Below are positions 61,561 through 64,000 of a DNA stretch of 64,000 nt, piece after piece. The notes under the pieces were generated by a model. It searched no databases, was not told the origin of the DNA, and saw nothing but the letters and a program-made list of their open reading frames with translations. Each line of letters opens with the position of its first letter. Within the stretch, counting starts at the first letter, position 1. The DNA lies in NCBI RefSeq assembly GCF_900445265.1, contig NZ_UFTA01000002.1, positions 124,001 through 188,000 on the forward strand. Reading direction: 5' to 3'. This DNA is from Anaerococcus octavius (GTDB lineage Bacteria; Bacillota; Clostridia; Tissierellales; Peptoniphilaceae). The translations under genes and the position numbers were made by a program.

Positions 61561-62967
61561 ATGAAAACTAAAATATTGAGAATTTTACTTGGATTTTTAA
61601 TATATATAGTAGTATTTTCAAGTTTTCCTTATATAAGACAAAAAAATGTATCTAATAAATTTAAAAATGATTTTGATATAAGCAGGTTTTATAAAAAAGA
61701 CGGATCTTGCACTTATGCTCAAATAATTAGAGAAAATGATAAAGCTAGGATTGAGAAAATCAGAGCCATAGATAACGCCCAAGATAAAATTATGCTTTCA
61801 AACTATAGATTTTTGATAGATAATACTGGAGAAAAATTTATGGCTAGCCTAGTAGCTGCAGCAAAAAGAGGAGTGGATATAGATATAATTTTAGATGGCA
61901 ATACTCTTTTTATGAACTTGGGTAAAAATAACTACTATTTAGCCTTAGATAGTTTTCCCAATGTGCATATGAAAATATATAATCCTATGAGTCTTTTAAA
62001 ACCACGGTCGCTTATGGGTAGGATGCACGATAAATATATGATTGTAGATGATGGAATAGCCTTTGTCGGTGGTAGAAATATAGCTGATAGATTTATGCAA
62101 ACTACAGGCAAATATACCTATGATTGGGATGTTTTGCTTTATTGTGATAAAAGAAGCAAGAATGATGCTATAGGTCAACTTAAAAAATATTTTTATGACA
62201 TATATGATAATGGACAAAGAAATAAGGATATAAAAAAGGCAGCAATTTTTGCAAATGATAGAAAAAATAAAGAAATTTTAGACAATCTTAAAACTATTTA
62301 TGAAAATGATAAGATTAATAATCTTGACAATTATAAAAATAGAGATTATCCAAACACTCTTATTAAAGTTTCTAGAGTAAATTTGATAGCAAATCCAATA
62401 AATGTCTATAGCAAAGAGCCGCAAGTCTTTTATCAAATTATAGAACTAATGAAAAATGCTAATAAATCAGTAGACATACATACACCATATTTTATAGGAA
62501 ATAAACTTATGTATGATTCTCTAAAAGATATATCTAAAAAAGTACCTACAAGACTATTTACCAATTCACCAGCTAGTGGTGTAAACACGGCTGGAAATGG
62601 AGAGTATATAGTTCATAAAAATAAAATCAAAAATTTAGGTGTAAATCTTTTGGAAAATGAAAAAGATTTTTCCTATCATGGCAAGGCATTTACAATAGAT
62701 GATAACTTATCTGCTGTAGGAAGTTTTAACTGGGATATGAGATCGACATATATAGATACAGAACTAATGCTAGTTATAGAAGGAGAGGAATTTTCTAAAA
62801 AAGTCAAAGATGAATTTAGTTTCTACGAAAAAGATGCTAACAAAGTTTTAGAAAACGGAGATAAGATTAACTTAGCTGGCAAAAAAATAACAAAGGCAAG
62901 TTTTGTAAAGAAATTTATATCAATTATGTTTATAATCTTATTTTATCCCCTCAGATTTCTCTTTTAA
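61561..62967 (+). CDS. phospholipase D-family protein (ClsC/YmdC-like)
   Basis: 468 residues from the ATG at 61561 with GGAGAAGG upstream; an ATG at 61546 is possible but poorly spaced. One N-terminal helix (about residues 5-23) and a C-terminal helix (about 445-465) bracket two PLD domains. HKD 1 is HDKYMIVDD with FVGGRNIADRF; HKD 2 is HGKAFTIDD with AVGSFNWDMRS. It differs from the cls at 48087, which has a multi-helix N-terminus, and is closer to ClsC-type phosphatidyltransferases. Substrate not known. It lies downstream of the cell-wall gene but behind a terminator. Confidence 0.88.
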   Translation: MKTKILRILLGFLIYIVVFSSFPYIRQKNVSNKFKNDFDISRFYKKDGSCTYAQIIRENDKARIEKIRAIDNAQDKIMLSNYRFLIDNTGEKFMASLVAAAKRGVDIDIILDGNTLFMNLGKNNYYLALDSFPNVHMKIYNPMSLLKPRSLMGRMHDKYMIVDDGIAFVGGRNIADRFMQTTGKYTYDWDVLLYCDKRSKNDAIGQLKKYFYDIYDNGQRNKDIKKAAIFANDRKNKEILDNLKTIYENDKINNLDNYKNRDYPNTLIKVSRVNLIANPINVYSKEPQVFYQIIELMKNANKSVDIHTPYFIGNKLMYDSLKDISKKVPTRLFTNSPASGVNTAGNGEYIVHKNKIKNLGVNLLENEKDFSYHGKAFTIDDNLSAVGSFNWDMRSTYIDTELMLVIEGEEFSKKVKDEFSFYEKDANKVLENGDKINLAGKKITKASFVKKFISIMFIILFYPLRFLF

Positions 62968-63064
62968 GCTAGTTAATATCAGCCTTGTATAATTTTACAT
63001 GAACTTTACAATTGAATGATATAATCTAGCTATACTAACAGTATATAAAATGCTAGGGGGAAGA

Positions 63065-63844
63065 ATGAACACAGCTGACAATATAAAAAATAAGCTAGAC
63101 AAACTTTGCAATGAAAATAAAATTCAGACACTATTCTTTAATGAAGAAAGTGAAGTGCTTATTATTTTGAACTTAGAAACTGTAGAATATAGAGGTGTTT
63201 ATATTAAATACGAGCAAGAGGGAAGTGTTATTGAAATAAACACTGCTACAAATAGCTTAAAAGTAAATGATAATGGAGGAGTTTCTAGGACAAAAATAGA
63301 TCCACTTATTAGAAAATCATTGGATAAAGTAACTGTAAGCAAATTTAATGTCAATAAGATTGATGAGGATTATTTTTCTGATTTAGAAAATGTTTTTGAG
63401 GATGATATAGTTCAAATCCAAGATGAAAAAACAAAGAAAATCTACAAAAAAGTAAAAGAAACCCTAAAAGAAATCCACGATAAAGATTATGATAAATATT
63501 TTATAATCGACCAATTAAAAAGATTTGATTTCGTAGATAAAAAAGATCATTTTAACTTAGAAAGATATATAGATTCATCAAAAATTAAGTACAATTCCTT
63601 GAAAAATAAAATAACAGTAAGAAATGATTATAATTTCAAAGAAAAATTTTCTTTTACAGATGTGGTCAATGATTTTGATACTGCACTATTTTTAGAAATA
63701 GTTAGAGAATATTATCGCAAAAAAGAATTTGACCAAAGAAGAATGAGTCTAGATGATGCTTTTATAGATGGCTATCCAGTATTTACCCATACGGCTGCTC
63801 TTGGAGATAAAGATAAAAACTACGATAAGCAAAACAATAACTGA
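63065..63844 (+). CDS. conserved-looking soluble protein of unknown function
   Basis: 259 residues from the ATG at 63065, with an excellent RBS (AGGGGGAAG). No signal peptide or membrane helix. It is rich in Lys, Asp and Glu. The N-terminal half (about 1-110) has alternating beta-like stretches (QTLFFNEESEVLIILNLETVEYRGVYI); the middle (about 125-150) is a charged helix; the C-terminal part contains RFDFVDKKDHFNLERYIDSS and FTDVVNDFDTALFLEIVREYYRK. I do not recognise a family. Good RBS and codon use like its neighbours support a real gene. Confidence 0.75.
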   Translation: MNTADNIKNKLDKLCNENKIQTLFFNEESEVLIILNLETVEYRGVYIKYEQEGSVIEINTATNSLKVNDNGGVSRTKIDPLIRKSLDKVTVSKFNVNKIDEDYFSDLENVFEDDIVQIQDEKTKKIYKKVKETLKEIHDKDYDKYFIIDQLKRFDFVDKKDHFNLERYIDSSKIKYNSLKNKITVRNDYNFKEKFSFTDVVNDFDTALFLEIVREYYRKKEFDQRRMSLDDAFIDGYPVFTHTAALGDKDKNYDKQNNN

Positions 63845-63846
63845 TG

Positions 63847-63899
63847 TTTCTTTTAATTGTTTTTGGGATATAAATTAAATATCACAAGATTAAAAGAAA
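63847..63899 (+). promoter_or_regulatory. long-range inverted repeat in front of the cyclophilin gene
   Basis: TTTCTTTTAAT (63847-63857) and ATTAAAAGAAA (63889-63899) are perfectly complementary over 11 bases with a 31-base loop. The right arm runs into the RBS (AAAGAGG), so folding could lower translation. Confidence 0.4.
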
Positions 63900-63908
63900 G
63901 AGGTAAAT

Positions 63909-64000
63909 ATGACTAATCCAATAGTGACATTTGAAATGGAAAATGGAGATATAATAAAAGCAGAATTATATCCTGAAATAGCACCAAATACAGTAAATAA
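63909..64000 (+). CDS. peptidyl-prolyl cis-trans isomerase, cyclophilin type (N-terminal part)
   Basis: About 30 residues are visible before the window ends: MTNPIVTFEMENGDIIKAEL, then YPEIAPNTVNN. This is the standard opening of bacterial cyclophilins (ME..GxIxxELYPExAPxTVxNF). The ATG has AAAGAGG upstream. Cyclophilins speed proline isomerisation during folding. No signal peptide is seen, so it is cytosolic. Confidence 0.88.
   Translation, partial: MTNPIVTFEMENGDIIKAELYPEIAPNTVN

Noticed and set aside
1-64000. CRISPR arrays, rRNA or tRNA genes
   Set aside because: No regularly spaced repeats and no cloverleaf-like or rRNA-like stretches were noticed on either strand, although reading by eye cannot exclude a single tRNA.

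Overview
The window is strongly A+T-rich, gene-dense and Gram-positive in style. It has purine-rich Shine-Dalgarno sites, TTGACA/TATAAT promoters, many U-tailed hairpin terminators, and Firmicutes-type genes (rex, veg, cdaA-ybbR, cls, an ECF sigma with a DUF4179 partner). Gene content (rubredoxin, Rex, an FMN/FAD extracellular reductase, two M18 aminopeptidases, an LDCC-motif peptide) suggests an anaerobic peptide-using coccus of the Anaerococcus/Peptoniphilus group. That placement is an inference from gene content, not a computed assignment. I see no rRNA, tRNA or CRISPR array.

Layout. 1-5.1 kb: end of a sirtuin gene, zinc-ribbon membrane protein, F420-ligase-like protein, YitT permease, GT8 glycosyltransferase, a signal-peptide/coiled-coil/TM surface protein, and a 52-residue rubredoxin on the minus strand. 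5.2-12 kb: RsbW-like ATPase, typA, a membrane protein, rex, ABC-F ATPase, AI-2E transporter. 12-18.4 kb: thiN (minus), then a run of a papain/C39-like protein, NIF3 C-domain protein, malQ, glgP and a ZIP transporter. 18.5-27.8 kb: cdaA-ybbR-cca, then tig-clpP-clpX, lon-engB (protein quality control). 27.9-31.4 kb: ECF sigma/DUF4179 pair (minus) and a flavin-linked lipoprotein reductase. 31.6-33.5 kb: decayed IS256-type element, LDCC-motif peptide and a macro-domain remnant. 33.7-45.6 kb: xpt and an NCS2 purine permease (minus), M18 aminopeptidase, CNNM/CBS protein, CBS-type pyrophosphatase, Nudix, htpG, second M18 peptidase, veg. 45.7-48 kb: lipoprotein, MATE pump, pyridoxal kinase (minus). 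48-55 kb: cls, PTS EIICB, a YtrA-type GntR/ABC operon, dCMP deaminase, uridine phosphorylase. 55.2-56.8 kb: a small AT-rich accessory patch with a decayed IS3 transposase. 56.8-60.2 kb: ddl-murF-1-phosphofructokinase-like (minus). 60.6-64 kb: SH3/lysozyme-like secreted protein, a phospholipase D-family protein, an unknown protein, and the start of a cyclophilin.

Most of this is core genome. The most informative signals lie between the genes: a near-perfect CIRCE operator in front of htpG; an exact match to the WalR (YycF) box in front of the secreted cell-wall hydrolase-like gene; a YtrA-type operator overlapping the predicted start of the GntR/ABC operon; tandem consensus promoters before veg; and two genes (cls and an M18 aminopeptidase) whose -10 boxes sit so close to the ATG that their mRNAs may be leaderless. 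Two real genes are very short: rubredoxin and the LDCC peptide. I did not find a clearly new multi-gene system. The best candidates for unfamiliar biology are the papain-fold protein at 12.8 kb, the 259-residue protein at 63.1 kb, and a PfkB kinase whose normally invariant GAGD loop reads ACRD.
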